Under the pieces are notes generated by a model. That model ran no database searches. It was not told the origin of the DNA and saw only the letters and a program-made list of their open reading frames with translations. A stretch of DNA of 64,000 nt. Origin: Paenibacillus sp. JDR-2 (GTDB lineage: Bacteria > Bacillota > Bacilli > Paenibacillales > Paenibacillaceae). Location of the stretch: positions 3,812,001-3,876,000 of the forward strand of contig NC_012914.1 in NCBI RefSeq assembly GCF_000023585.1, written 5' to 3'. The translations under genes and the position numbers were made by a program. Shown in pieces: positions 7,718 through 17,463 of this stretch. Every line of letters begins with the position of its first letter. The first letter of the stretch is position 1.

Positions 7718-10210
7718 TCACGTACGCGGCTTCACCCGGTTCGTTGGCTGCGCCGCATACGGATCATCCGGCCAATAATGCTTCGGATACCGTCCCTTCA
7801 GGTCTTTCTTTACTTCGAAATAGGCTTCGTTCCAGAAGCTTCTTAAGTCTCTGGTCACCTGCACCGGCCTTTGGGAAGGCGATAACAGATGAAGGGTCAA
7901 TGGCAGTCTTCCGCCAGCAAGACGAGGCGTCTCTTGCAACCCAAACAGCTCCTGAAGCCTGACGGCAATAAAAGGCGCGTCCGGATCGCTGTAATCAATC
8001 GGAATCCGCGAGCCGCTAGGCACCGTCATATGCGTTGGCACCTGCTCGTCAAGCTCTTGACGCTGACCCCAAGACATCAGTCCTTCCAGAATCTGCACCA
8101 TGTTAAGGCGCTGCAAATCCGACTTGTTCTTCATGCCGTACAGATGCGGCAGCAGCCAATCGTGAACGGTAGCAAGCAGCGCCGCTTCGGATACATCCGG
8201 CCATCCGCTGTTATGGCGCGCCATCAGCTGCATTCTTGCCTGCAGCTGCCGAGCGGCCTTCGGCATCGAGAGCAGTCCAAGACCAGCGCTTGCGATGCCG
8301 TCTGCTAGCGCTATTGCAATCTGCTCCGGCGATGGCTGCTGTATAGGCGTTTCCTTCAATATAATCGAGCCTAGCCGGACACGTCTTCGCGCGCGCACCG
8401 CCTGCGCTCCGGAATCCCATTCCACGCTCTCTTCTACTTGAAACTGTTCGCCGGCTGCCTGCTCCAGCATATCCAGATCAAGCTCGGCTGCCAGGCGTAT
8501 GCGGCTTTCGCTGCCCGCATCGTCAAGCTCCGCCGCAGCCAAAAAAGCAGACCGCGACAATGGCTGAAGCTCGGGCAGCGCGGCACCGCGGCCATTCGCC
8601 AGCAAATAACGGCCATCAGCCCGTCTTTGCGCGATTCGGTCCGGGTAAGCCAAAGCAATCAGCAGCCCCGCATAGGAAGTCCCTTGCCAATTCCAATTAC
8701 CCTTACGCTCAATGGAATTATTCGTCACCATCTGCCGCCACTGCTTTGCCTGTGCTTTAATCCGCTGCACGGCACCGCGGTCAGCCTCCATTCTACCGCC
8801 TGCGCCGTATAGAGCTTCAAGCCGAAGCGCTACATCAACATTCCGCTCGTGAGGCAATAAGTCACGCTCGCTAAGCAAACCGGCCAGCTCGCATGCTTCA
8901 GGCAATAGATTCAACTCCTCTGCCTTAAGCAGCATAAAACCTAGTCTCGGATGAAGGCCAAGCTTGGCCATTCGGGTTCCCCGGCTTGTTATGCGGCCAT
9001 CCTCATCGAGAGCTTGAAGCAGCTTCAAAAGCTCAAGCGCCTGTCGGTAGGCAGCCTGCGGTGGAGCATCCAGCCACATCAATTCGCCAGGTTCCGCAGT
9101 CCCCCATGCAGACAGCTCCAGAGCAAGCGGGGCCAAATCCGCCTCAAGCAGTTCCGGTTTGTTATGCTGCGGTAAATAGGGATGCTCCTGCTCCGTCCAC
9201 AGCCGGTAACAGACGCCAGGCGCAAGCCGTCCTGCCCGGCCCCTGCGTTGATCGGCCGAGGCTTGCGAGACAGACACTGTCTCGAGGCGCGTCATCCCGG
9301 TGCGGGGGGAAAACTTCGGAACCCTCATTAGTCCGCAGTCCACAACGATACGAATCCCTTCAACGGTTAAGCTGGATTCCGCGATGGAAGTCGCCAAAAC
9401 CACCTTACGCTCTCCCGGTTTGCAGGGAGCAACAGCCGCATCCTGCGCCTCCAGCGGGAGATTGCCATGAAGCTCAGCGATTCGGACAGAGGAAGCAAGA
9501 CCGGATTGCATAAGATGGCCTGCCGTTCGCCTAATCTCTCCAACGCCGGGAAGAAAGACTAAGACATCACCTTCATTCTCTCGAATAGCCTCTACTATTG
9601 TAGAAGCAGCTTGCGATTCAATCCTGCCTTCAACTCTTGTGCTCCGGTAAATAGTCTCTACCGGATAGGCACGTCCACTGCTTTGGATAATCGGCGCTCC
9701 GCCAAGCAGCTCCGCGACAGGCTCCGCATCCAGCGTGGCTGACATGATGAGAAGACGAAGATCCTCCCGCAGCAGCGACTGGGACTGCAGGGTTAAGGCC
9801 AGCCCAAGATCCCCATGAAGATGGCGTTCATGGAATTCATCGAATAGAACGGCTCCAACCCGTTCAAGCGCCTGATCCTCCTGCAGCATGCGGGTCAAGA
9901 CCCCCTCAGTTACTACTTCAATTCTCGTTTTGGCGCTTACTTTAGAATCTAGCCTTACACGGTAACCGACGGTCTCTCCGACTTGTTCCCCCAAGGAGGC
10001 AGCCATATATTTGGCAGCGGACCTCGCGGCAAGCCGGCGGGGCTCAAGCATCACGATTTTCCGCCCGTCCAGCCATGTCTCTTGCAGAAGCGCCAGTGGA
10101 ACGCGGGTAGTCTTGCCTGCTCCAGGTTCTGCGACAAGCACCGCGTTTGTTCCGACCCGCAAGGCTTGCAACAGCTCCGGCAGTACGGCATCAATTGGCA
10201 GTTGCTTCAT
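7718..10210 (-). CDS. hrpB: ATP-dependent RNA helicase HrpB (DEAH/RHA family)
   Basis: The 830 residues match full-length HrpB. The P-loop is EPGAGKTT (28-35), the DEAH-type box is DEFHERH near 123, and motif VI is QRRGRAGR near 330. After these come a winged-helix/ratchet region and the C-terminal HrpB domain ending in the family phrase around RYPKHYWPDDPY. It is probably an RNA helicase; its cellular role in Gram-positives is not established. The start is ATG 10210 with a weak GGAATG site. The 84 bp upstream are very AT-rich with several TTAAATAT copies. Confidence 0.95.
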   Translation of the reverse strand: MKQLPIDAVLPELLQALRVGTNAVLVAEPGAGKTTRVPLALLQETWLDGRKIVMLEPRRLAARSAAKYMAASLGEQVGETVGYRVRLDSKVSAKTRIEVVTEGVLTRMLQEDQALERVGAVLFDEFHERHLHGDLGLALTLQSQSLLREDLRLLIMSATLDAEPVAELLGGAPIIQSSGRAYPVETIYRSTRVEGRIESQAASTIVEAIRENEGDVLVFLPGVGEIRRTAGHLMQSGLASSVRIAELHGNLPLEAQDAAVAPCKPGERKVVLATSIAESSLTVEGIRIVVDCGLMRVPKFSPRTGMTRLETVSVSQASADQRRGRAGRLAPGVCYRLWTEQEHPYLPQHNKPELLEADLAPLALELSAWGTAEPGELMWLDAPPQAAYRQALELLKLLQALDEDGRITSRGTRMAKLGLHPRLGFMLLKAEELNLLPEACELAGLLSERDLLPHERNVDVALRLEALYGAGGRMEADRGAVQRIKAQAKQWRQMVTNNSIERKGNWNWQGTSYAGLLIALAYPDRIAQRRADGRYLLANGRGAALPELQPLSRSAFLAAAELDDAGSESRIRLAAELDLDMLEQAAGEQFQVEESVEWDSGAQAVRARRRVRLGSIILKETPIQQPSPEQIAIALADGIASAGLGLLSMPKAARQLQARMQLMARHNSGWPDVSEAALLATVHDWLLPHLYGMKNKSDLQRLNMVQILEGLMSWGQRQELDEQVPTHMTVPSGSRIPIDYSDPDAPFIAVRLQELFGLQETPRLAGGRLPLTLHLLSPSQRPVQVTRDLRSFWNEAYFEVKKDLKGRYPKHYWPDDPYAAQPTNRVKPRT

Positions 10211-10294
10211 AAATTATACATTCCTTCGCGTTTAATTAACCTCGTTAAATATATAATATTTAATATCATTAAATATTATTGTTAATGACATGAA

Positions 10295-11119
10295 TTATCT
10301 TACTATCCTGATCATTTGAACTACCGGCCGGTTATCTCCGGTTAAAGTTTTTTCCGCCGAACGAAGCTGGGACGAACCGTCCCCGTCAAGAAAGATCCCG
10401 TCAACCAGCATGCCTCTCCCTACCTTTTCTAAGATCGCATCGCGAAAGGACTGCAGTGACCCCTTCGAGCTGCTTACAATCAAATAGAGCACTCCCTCAC
10501 GGTCGTAGACGGCCGCCGAACGCAATCGATCATCGTCCGGGTATGGCGCTTGTTCCGTCTCGACCTGCTCAAGCCAATTCCGATCCTGTCCGAGACTCAT
10601 GCTTATGCCGCCTTGCGCCCAAAACCTGGTGTGGTCCATAACCTTCAAATCGGCTGCTTGGCGTACCACCTGCACGGACAGCTTGTCCGAAGCTCCATCC
10701 CAGACCAGTGTTCCTCGGGCATATTTGACATTCTCCGCTCCCGAACCATAATCATCCAGAGCCCCATTGACCGGCAGTCCGTCTACTACGGCGATGCTTA
10801 GCAGGGAATTTTCATAAAAAAACCCGCCGTTTACTCCGTAAAAAGGCGTTAAAGAGATGTTGTTTTGAATGGAGGCCAGAGTGATGTTCGACGGTTTTGT
10901 TTCCAGCACGTGAAGCTCCATGCCGTTTGATGCTTCAAGCTCTTCATAGATATAGGCAGACGGAGCATAGGCATCCCGCTTCGGCCCTTCGCTTTTCACC
11001 TGCATGGCATAGATCATCACAGCAAACAGCAGTCCTAACAATAGAAAGATACCCGCCATTATCCCGGCAATTTGCAGCTTTCTTTTCCTATCCAAGACCG
11101 CAACAGATGAATTCTCCAT
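10295..11119 (-). CDS. Membrane-anchored phosphodiester glycosidase (NAGPA) family protein
   Basis: The 274 residues begin with a short cytoplasmic segment and one membrane anchor (about 15-40), followed by an extracytoplasmic NAGPA domain. Family landmarks are YGVNGGFF near residue 95 and FLDGDGSSQL near 248, both part of the conserved core. Relatives cleave or bind phosphodiester-linked sugars; some act in cell-wall or exopolysaccharide metabolism, but the substrate here cannot be told. The ATG at 11119 is preferred over a TTG at 11131 because GGGGTC precedes it. It begins 29 bp after the corA stop, perhaps in the same transcript. Confidence 0.85.
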   Translation of the reverse strand: MENSSVAVLDRKRKLQIAGIMAGIFLLLGLLFAVMIYAMQVKSEGPKRDAYAPSAYIYEELEASNGMELHVLETKPSNITLASIQNNISLTPFYGVNGGFFYENSLLSIAVVDGLPVNGALDDYGSGAENVKYARGTLVWDGASDKLSVQVVRQAADLKVMDHTRFWAQGGISMSLGQDRNWLEQVETEQAPYPDDDRLRSAAVYDREGVLYLIVSSSKGSLQSFRDAILEKVGRGMLVDGIFLDGDGSSQLRSAEKTLTGDNRPVVQMIRIVR

Positions 11120-11148
11120 GAAAGACCCCAATCCTTAGAATTGTTTTT

Positions 11149-12102
11149 CTAATCAAACCAGCCTTTTCTGCGGAACCAGATGTACATAGCTATACCAATC
11201 ATGACCATAAATCCGATTAAGCCAAAATATCCCCAGTGCCATTTCAGTTCCGGCATATTCTCGAAGTTCATACCGTAGATCCCGGCCAGAAACGTCAGCG
11301 GCATAAAGATCGTTGTAATGACGGTTAACGTCTTCATGATGGCATTCATCCGGTTGGCATTGTAGGACATAAAGCTGTCGCGCAAATCCGCGGTCATCTC
11401 TCGCGAGGCATCGGTCATTTCCGACAGCTTCAGAAGATGGTCGTAAACATCCCGATAGAACGCCAGATAACCGTTTAACCCTTCAATCCGTTCCGTATTC
11501 AGCGTACGGTAGAGCAAATCCCGCATTGGCAATATCGTCTTTCGGAGTCGAAGCAGCCGGGAGCGAATGTTGAAGATTTCGTCCATTGTCATTTGATTGG
11601 TGCTCTCGCTGCCGCTGCCGATCTCCATATCAAGCACCTGCTCCTCCAGCTCTTGAACGGCAGGGAAATACTGATCAACCAACTGGTCGATAACCATGTA
11701 AGCCGCAAATAAAAAGCCGTCGTTCCCCAGCTTGGAGGCAGCGTGTATTTTGACCCACGCCTCGTTAATTTCTTCCGAGTTTTTTACGTGATAGGTCACG
11801 ATAAACCGGGGGCCAATAAATAAATTGACCTCCTCCACATCCAGGCTGCGCGGATTAACCGAATGCAGCACGAAAAAATGCGTATCGTCATAGTGGTCCA
11901 GCTTTGGCCGCTGCAGCAGATGACAGCAGTCTTCAATCGCCAGCGGGTGGAAATGAAAGTATGTATCGAGAAGCTTTGTCTCCGAGGCTTCCGGCTCGCT
12001 GAAATCGACCCAATACCAGTCAAGATCAAGTTTTTTTAAATCATCTAACGCGATGTCGTTTACCCATGTTTTTTCTTTCGTATAACCTTTTATCCGAATC
12101 AT
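11149..12102 (-). CDS. corA: CorA family magnesium/cobalt transporter
   Basis: The 317-residue protein has a large cytoplasmic N-terminal domain with a long coiled helix, then two C-terminal membrane segments. The selectivity signature is YGMNFENMPEL at the end of the first of these. It works as a pentameric Mg2+ channel. ATG 12102 sits 7 nt after GGAGGA; a TTG at 12117 inside that ribosome site can be discarded. It is transcribed away from gluQRS. Confidence 0.95.
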   Translation of the reverse strand: MIRIKGYTKEKTWVNDIALDDLKKLDLDWYWVDFSEPEASETKLLDTYFHFHPLAIEDCCHLLQRPKLDHYDDTHFFVLHSVNPRSLDVEEVNLFIGPRFIVTYHVKNSEEINEAWVKIHAASKLGNDGFLFAAYMVIDQLVDQYFPAVQELEEQVLDMEIGSGSESTNQMTMDEIFNIRSRLLRLRKTILPMRDLLYRTLNTERIEGLNGYLAFYRDVYDHLLKLSEMTDASREMTADLRDSFMSYNANRMNAIMKTLTVITTIFMPLTFLAGIYGMNFENMPELKWHWGYFGLIGFMVMIGIAMYIWFRRKGWFD

Positions 12103-12169
12103 AGCCGAATCCTCCAACGTAATAACCGATTCTCTTATTTTAACGCGTAACAGCCATTCTGTAAAAAAG

Positions 12170-12199
12170 TTGCGCCGTTCAAAATAGTCATGCTATCAT
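12170..12199 (+). promoter_or_regulatory. Sigma-A promoter of gluQRS
   Basis: TTGCGC (12170-12175), an 18-bp spacer and TATCAT (12194-12199) lie 28 bp before the gluQRS start; the ribosome site AAGGAGAGT is at 12211-12219. Confidence 0.6.
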
Positions 12200-12227
12200 C
12201 GGTGTCAATAAAGGAGAGTCGATCGAT

Positions 12228-13196
12228 ATGTCGAATATACGCGGACGCTTCGCTCCTACTCCGTCCGGTTTAATGCATGTAGGCAACGCCTGGGCAGCGC
12301 TGCTCGCCTGGCTGCAGATCCGCAGCCAGAACGGGCAATTCGTATTGCGGATGGAAGACATCGACGGTCCGAGATGCCGACCGGAGCTAGCTCTGCAGGC
12401 ACTTGCCGATCTTCGATGGCTGGGACTTGATTGGGATGAGGGACCCGATGTCGGAGGACCCCATTCTCCTTATACGCAAAGCGAGCGTATCCCCCTCTAT
12501 GAAGAGGCGATGGACAGGCTGCTTGCAAGCGATAGGCTTTATCCATGCTTCTGCAGCCGAGCGGAGCTGCTTGCGGTTGCCAGCGCCCCTCACGGATTAT
12601 CCTCCGAGGGTCCTGCATATGCCGGTACATGCCGGCATTTGACTCCGGAACAGCAGCGGGAACGGCGCGAAGTCAAGACCCCCTCCCTGCGGTTTAAAGT
12701 GGACGAGAACAGAGCGATTGCTTACGAAGACGGTATTGCAGGAACATTGCAATTCCCGCCGGGGGTTGGCGGCGACTTTGTGGTCCGCCGTGCGGACGGC
12801 ATTATCAGCTACCAGCTAGCGGTCGTTATCGATGATGCTGCCATGAACATGACAGATGTTCTGCGCGGAGCAGACCTGATGGATTCTACCCCTCGCCAGC
12901 TGCTCTTGTACGAAGCGCTAGAGCTTCCTGCTCCCCGATTCGCCCATGTGCCCCTTTTGATGGGAGAGGATGGAAAAAGGCTGGCCAAACGGCATGGCGA
13001 TACCTCAATTGCCGGTTTAAAGGAAGCTGGCGTTAGGCCCGAGCGTATTATAGGCTGGCTAGCTTTTCTTGCCGGGCAAACGGACAGATTCGAGCCTATT
13101 GCAGCGACCGAGATCATTGGGCAATTCAATCAGAGCCGAATACCCAATGAACCGATTACGATCCGCGAGACCGTGATGAAGCAGCTGTTCAATTAA
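12228..13196 (+). CDS. gluQRS: Glutamyl-Q tRNA(Asp) synthetase
   Basis: The 322-residue protein is a glutamyl-tRNA synthetase catalytic core without the anticodon-binding domain, as expected for GluQRS, which attaches glutamate to queuosine-34 of tRNA(Asp). The class I motifs are HVGN (17-20) and KRLAKR (250-255, the KMSKS equivalent). A probable zinc site is Cys107, Cys109, Tyr131 and Cys135. It is one of few plus-strand genes, has its own promoter, and converges on the cobalamin operon. Confidence 0.95.
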   Translation: MSNIRGRFAPTPSGLMHVGNAWAALLAWLQIRSQNGQFVLRMEDIDGPRCRPELALQALADLRWLGLDWDEGPDVGGPHSPYTQSERIPLYEEAMDRLLASDRLYPCFCSRAELLAVASAPHGLSSEGPAYAGTCRHLTPEQQRERREVKTPSLRFKVDENRAIAYEDGIAGTLQFPPGVGGDFVVRRADGIISYQLAVVIDDAAMNMTDVLRGADLMDSTPRQLLLYEALELPAPRFAHVPLLMGEDGKRLAKRHGDTSIAGLKEAGVRPERIIGWLAFLAGQTDRFEPIAATEIIGQFNQSRIPNEPITIRETVMKQLFN

Positions 13197-13205
13197 ACGG
13201 ATCGG

Positions 13206-13267
13206 CAAAAAACACGAGAGCTGGTTCCAGCCCTTCACGCAAGACGTGAGTGGCGGAATCAGCTCTC
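13206..13267 (-). terminator. Terminator at the 3' end of the cobalamin operon
   Basis: The 13-bp stem GAGAGCTGGTTCC (13216-13228) pairs with 13255-13267 with one G-U pair, and includes the cbiZ stop codon. On the minus strand a T run follows at 13207-13212. It may also stop gluQRS transcripts arriving from the other side. Confidence 0.75.
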
Positions 13268-13969
13268 ATGTTGTGTCCGACAGGCTTCATGCACGGTCTC
13301 GTAAACAAGGCGGCCAATCGCATTGCCAATGGTTGTGGCCGCTCCAGCATAAGCATGTACGGCTTGGTAAGCCGGGTTGCCGCTAACCCCGATCACGACG
13401 GCATCCGTCGTTGTACCGGTTGCAATCATGTTTGTCTCCGGATCCATGAGCTGCAGATCGGCAAGGGCCGCAGCTTTCGCTTCAGCGTAAGTAATTATCG
13501 CATTTGTCATCGCCGAATCGGTCATTTGCCCATCCACAAGCAGCACCGTATTAATGGTACCGGCGGAATACGCGGAGAACGTTTCCCTCGGCAAGCCCGC
13601 CCTGGCTGCATTCCGGGTCCCCGCCGTCGTCATGCACAACAGCTTGAAGCGGTCCCCTTCCAGCTCGGCAACGGATGCATGCGTCAGCTTCGCCGCGGTC
13701 AGCAGGCCGATCGTATGCTCCGGCTCATAGCCCCATTGCCTCAATTGATCTGACGTATCGCGAGCTGGATCAGTACCACTGTAATGCAGAGGCACCTTCC
13801 AGTTAACGATAACATCCGCCTCAGCCAAGCCTCCGGTATGAATCGCGTTACTTAACGTCCTTAACTTTCCGGGACTACAAATTTCCAGACGTTCTTCCCG
13901 ATGGGTAATGCTTACCCCGTCCCACAACCTGGAAGAATAATGCTGCCCTTGCCTGAAAGGCTGGCTCAT
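13259..13969 (-). CDS. cbiZ: Adenosylcobinamide amidohydrolase CbiZ
   Basis: The 236-residue protein matches CbiZ (family stretches SNAIHTGGL, TAGTRNAARAG and the GTTTDAVVIG segment). The enzyme cuts the aminopropanol arm off adenosylcobinamide or pseudocobalamin-type corrinoids, giving adenosylcobyric acid for CbiB. The start is ATG 13969, overlapping the cobD stop (ATGA), which implies translational coupling; in-frame codons upstream belong to cobD. It is the last gene of the riboswitch-controlled operon. CbiZ allows the cell to remodel corrinoids taken up from outside. Confidence 0.92.
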   Translation of the reverse strand: MSQPFRQGQHYSSRLWDGVSITHREERLEICSPGKLRTLSNAIHTGGLAEADVIVNWKVPLHYSGTDPARDTSDQLRQWGYEPEHTIGLLTAAKLTHASVAELEGDRFKLLCMTTAGTRNAARAGLPRETFSAYSAGTINTVLLVDGQMTDSAMTNAIITYAEAKAAALADLQLMDPETNMIATGTTTDAVVIGVSGNPAYQAVHAYAGAATTIGNAIGRLVYETVHEACRTQHES

Positions 13970-15057
13970 TGAAATGCTGCTTCCCGGAACTTGGACAAAG
14001 AGCGCTCCAGCGCTTCCAGCAGCCATTCATTCTGATGGCGGAGCTTAACCGCAAATCGGCAATACGACTCATCAAGTCCGATAAAATGCGAAGCATCGCG
14101 GATGAGAATTCCCATTCGCCCCATTTCGTACTGCAGACCCGCAGCCGTTAGTCCCGGAATATCCGGCAGCCGAACAAGCAGATAATTCACCTTACCCGGA
14201 ATAACCCGGAAGCCAAGCTCTTCAAGCTTGCCGATCAGCCACGGACGCTCCTCGAGCAGCCAATTCATCGTGCGCACGGCATATTCTTTCTCTTCCAGCA
14301 CCGCTTCTCCAATCTGCTGGGCCAAGGAATTTACGCTCCACGGCACTTGAAGTCTGCGTAATTCCGCGATTTTATGAGGGGTTCCTACCATATAGCCTAG
14401 ACGAATACCCGGTACGGCATAAAATTTAGTCATCGACCGGATGACGAATAACCGTTCATGCACCGCTGCCTCCCTTAGAAGCGTATATTTCTCTTCCTCC
14501 GGCACAAAATCCATAAACGCTTCGTCCACTACAACCGTTGCGCCGCTATATACCAGCTTCATGATAAGTGCAGGATCCACCAGTTGCCCGGTTGGATTGT
14601 TAGGCGATCCAATCATATAAAAGGCTGCTTCCGAATCTTCTATCATCGTTGAATTCAAAACAAATTCATTATCGGCAGACAACATCACCGGTGTAATTGA
14701 ACCGCCGGTCTTCATCACCGCGTCACCGTATTCCGTAAAGCATGGATAAGCTAACGCCGTAACGGACGGGCGAAGCGCCCTCACGACCAAATCGATCAAC
14801 TCGGCGGCACCGTTGCCGATCAGAATGGATTGCTCGTCTACGCGATGAAGCTGCGCCAGCTTGGTCCGAAGTCCGCGTACAGCCGGATCCGGATAACGGT
14901 CAATCTGCTCCGCATAATGCACCAAGGCGCGTCTTACTCCATCCGGCGGGCCAAACGGATTCATATTCGAGCTGAAATCAATAAACTGCCGGGCCGGGAA
15001 GCCGAAGGTTTCTTCCGCCGTCCGTAAATCTCCACCATGTCCGTAGCGTTCAAGCAT
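13966..15057 (-). CDS. cobD: L-threonine-O-3-phosphate decarboxylase CobD
   Basis: This 363-residue class I/II fold aminotransferase relative makes (R)-1-amino-2-propanol phosphate from threonine phosphate, the linker that CbiB adds to cobyric acid. The PLP lysine is Lys211 in SMTKFYAVPGIRLGY; the SPNNPTG loop (151-157) and DEAFMDF (179-185) are family landmarks. ATG 15057 follows AGAGGGGAAATCC. It is distinguished from histidinol-phosphate aminotransferase mainly by operon context. A threonine kinase (PduX) is not seen in the window. Confidence 0.92.
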   Translation of the reverse strand: MLERYGHGGDLRTAEETFGFPARQFIDFSSNMNPFGPPDGVRRALVHYAEQIDRYPDPAVRGLRTKLAQLHRVDEQSILIGNGAAELIDLVVRALRPSVTALAYPCFTEYGDAVMKTGGSITPVMLSADNEFVLNSTMIEDSEAAFYMIGSPNNPTGQLVDPALIMKLVYSGATVVVDEAFMDFVPEEEKYTLLREAAVHERLFVIRSMTKFYAVPGIRLGYMVGTPHKIAELRRLQVPWSVNSLAQQIGEAVLEEKEYAVRTMNWLLEERPWLIGKLEELGFRVIPGKVNYLLVRLPDIPGLTAAGLQYEMGRMGILIRDASHFIGLDESYCRFAVKLRHQNEWLLEALERSLSKFREAAFQ

Positions 15058-15078
15058 GGATTTCCCCTCTTCCCATCG

Positions 15079-15891
15079 CTAAATTACGTGAATGACCAGT
15101 ACGCTTGCAAATAATAAAACGGCTTCTACGGCTTCATTCAGCGCACCGTAGGTATCTCCTGTCAAACCGCCAAGCTTGCGGTTCAGCCAAACGGCGAATA
15201 ATGATCCCGCAAGTATCGTTAATACGATGCATCCGGCAAGAAGCAGCAGTGTTTCCTGCCAAGCCAATCCGTTAAGGGATAAGCACAGAACCGTTGCTAC
15301 GGCAGCTGCAATAAAACCTGCCGCAACCTGCCGTCCCGATGCCATATGGAATAAAGCTCCTATACCTTCTCCTTGCCGGGCATTTGGCCAGCCCGCGATG
15401 GCAGCTCCCATCCACCATCTGCTCCAGACCGGTATGACCACAAGAAGGGATAATGCGCGGCTGCCATCCTGCTGGCCCAACCATTCCGCAAGCAAGGAGA
15501 ATTTAAAGAGCAGCAGCAGCACCGCCGCAATGACGCCCATTGCCCCAACGCGGCTGTCCTTCATAATCTCCAGCATCCGTTCCCGGGACCGGTGGCTGAG
15601 CACGCCGTCTGCCGTATCCATCCAGCCGTCCAAGTGCAGGCCTCCGCTAAGCGCCGTCCAAATGGCCAGCAGCAATACGGCCGCCGGCATTGCTGGCGAG
15701 AACAGTTCGAGCACGGCAAATCCTCCTGCCAGTATCGCCCCAATGAGAAAGCCTGCCGCAGGAAAATAAATAACCGTCCGTGCCAAAGTCACCGGTTCAA
15801 ACGGCACCGTTACCGGTACAGGAATCCGGGTAAGAAACTGCAGAGCCGCAGCAGCTGCCTGCGCATGGCGTTTTAACGCAGCAATAACCAT
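15079..15891 (-). CDS. cobS: Adenosylcobinamide-GDP ribazoletransferase (cobalamin synthase) CobS
   Basis: The 270-residue integral membrane protein has about six segments and the CobS signature GGLHLDGWMDTADGVLSHRSRERM (starting near residue 83), whose acidic residues bind Mg2+. It joins adenosylcobinamide-GDP to alpha-ribazole (phosphate) in the last step of cobalamin assembly. The start at 15891 overlaps the cbiB end by 19 bp. Confidence 0.95.
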   Translation of the reverse strand: MVIAALKRHAQAAAAALQFLTRIPVPVTVPFEPVTLARTVIYFPAAGFLIGAILAGGFAVLELFSPAMPAAVLLLAIWTALSGGLHLDGWMDTADGVLSHRSRERMLEIMKDSRVGAMGVIAAVLLLLFKFSLLAEWLGQQDGSRALSLLVVIPVWSRWWMGAAIAGWPNARQGEGIGALFHMASGRQVAAGFIAAAVATVLCLSLNGLAWQETLLLLAGCIVLTILAGSLFAVWLNRKLGGLTGDTYGALNEAVEAVLLFASVLVIHVI

Positions 15892-16853
15892 AACCCCAAC
15901 ACTCCAGCCATCATAAGAATACTAACGGTGTACAAAAGCCGGACGGAACGGACGATATCATCAGGCTCCATCACTCTTGTCGGCCACCCCATCCTTGCCC
16001 GTTCGCTTGGCTGTCCGAAATAATAATTAAGTCCTCCAAGCTCAATGCCAAGCGCTCCAGCCACGGCGGATTCCGGAATGCCGCTGTTTGGACTTGGATG
16101 ATAACGGGCGAACCGGCGAACGGAAGCCCAAGACCGGACAGCCGACATTCCCCTGTTAAGAAATGCGGCAAGCGTGAGCAGCAGCCCGGTTAGACGTGCC
16201 GGAATATAATTCAACGCATCATCCGTTCGGGCTGAGCACCACCCGAAGTTTACATAATTATCATTACGGTAACCAACCATGGAATCCAGCGTATTTGTTG
16301 CCCGGTACAGCATGGCAAGCGGCGCACCGCCGATGATGGCAAACAGAATAGGCGATATAAACGCATCTACCGTATTTTCCGCTACCGTTTCCACAGCTGC
16401 CCGCGAAGCTTCGGGCGGTGTAAGGTTCTCCGTATCGCGCCCTACAATATATCCTACGAATTTGCGCGCATCTTCCAAATTGCCGGCAGCAAGCGGACGG
16501 TAGACAAGCATTGCCGCATCCTTCAGACCTTTTACCGCAATCGTGGTGGAGATGAACCAGGCACTTACCGCATATCCCAGCCATGGATGGATCCAGGCTG
16601 CTGCAGCCGTTACTCCCCACATGATGCCATAGGATACGGCTAAAGTAACGATCGTCAAAATAATGCCCATGCCCTTAATGCGCCTGGCATCCCGTCCCTC
16701 TTCCTTCCTGCGAAGAGACTTCTCGAGTACGCGAATAAGCCGACCGATCCAGATAACGGGATGGGTCGGCCACTTCGGATCGCCGATAATCCAGTCTATA
16801 ACGATAGCTGCCGCAACAAGCAGCAGCGTTTCCTGCAAAGAATAAAAGATCAT
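15873..16853 (-). CDS. cbiB: Adenosylcobinamide-phosphate synthase CbiB
   Basis: This 326-residue membrane protein carries the CbiB phrases DWIIGDPKWPTHPVIWIGRL near the N-terminus, ENTVDAFISPILFAIIGG, and NTLDSMVGYRN. It amidates adenosylcobyric acid with aminopropanol phosphate. The start is ATG 16853, which shares bases with the cobU stop (ATGA) and lies behind GGGAGAG; the GTG at 16865 is inside cobU. It receives the products of CbiZ and CobD encoded at the end of the same operon. Confidence 0.95.
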   Translation of the reverse strand: MIFYSLQETLLLVAAAIVIDWIIGDPKWPTHPVIWIGRLIRVLEKSLRRKEEGRDARRIKGMGIILTIVTLAVSYGIMWGVTAAAAWIHPWLGYAVSAWFISTTIAVKGLKDAAMLVYRPLAAGNLEDARKFVGYIVGRDTENLTPPEASRAAVETVAENTVDAFISPILFAIIGGAPLAMLYRATNTLDSMVGYRNDNYVNFGWCSARTDDALNYIPARLTGLLLTLAAFLNRGMSAVRSWASVRRFARYHPSPNSGIPESAVAGALGIELGGLNYYFGQPSERARMGWPTRVMEPDDIVRSVRLLYTVSILMMAGVLGLWLLLR

Positions 16854-17452
16854 AAGCTCTCCCACCGAAATTGCATGGCTTTCAATTCGACCGGAATTCC
16901 AGCTGTCACAAGGAAAACCTTGTCCGACAAGGCAGCCATCCGTTGATTCAGCCGTCCGGCTTCATCACGGAATCTTCTGCCCAGCGGATAAGCCGGCACG
17001 ATGCCGTCCCCGACCTCATTGGTCACAAGGATTAGCGGATAGTTATACTCCTGAACGGCCGCTGCCAGTTCATTGACCTGTTCACTCAGCCAATCTTTCT
17101 CCATAGATTCGGATTTTTCCCGTTCCTCCGCTTCCATCAGCACATTTGTCAGCCATAATGTTAAACAATCAACCAATATCACTGGCGGCTTTCCTTCCAT
17201 CAGCTCCAGCTCATAGGCTTCCTTCGCCAGCTGCCGCAGCCTGCCCGAAAGCCCCACCGGCTCCTCAATGGTGGTCCAACGAAAGCCGCTTTGTTCCCGG
17301 TTCTGCTGGTGCAAAGCGATCCTTTCCGCCATTTCCTCATCCCAAATCCGGCTGGTTGCAATATAAACCCCTTGCTCTCCAAGCCGCGCAGCAAGCTTCT
17401 CGGCAAAAGAGCTTTTGCCGCTTCTTGCTCCGCCGGTTACCAACATGGCCAT
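16850..17452 (-). CDS. cobU: Adenosylcobinamide kinase / guanylyltransferase CobU
   Basis: The 200-residue bifunctional enzyme phosphorylates adenosylcobinamide and then forms adenosylcobinamide-GDP. The P-loop is GGARSGKS (7-14), followed by the conserved DCLTLWLTN (about 95-103) and NEVGDGIVP (about 145-153). It lies 11 bp after cobT and overlaps cbiB by 4 bp. Confidence 0.95.
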   Translation of the reverse strand: MAMLVTGGARSGKSSFAEKLAARLGEQGVYIATSRIWDEEMAERIALHQQNREQSGFRWTTIEEPVGLSGRLRQLAKEAYELELMEGKPPVILVDCLTLWLTNVLMEAEEREKSESMEKDWLSEQVNELAAAVQEYNYPLILVTNEVGDGIVPAYPLGRRFRDEAGRLNQRMAALSDKVFLVTAGIPVELKAMQFRWESL

Positions 17453-17463
17453 CTTCGCCGCAC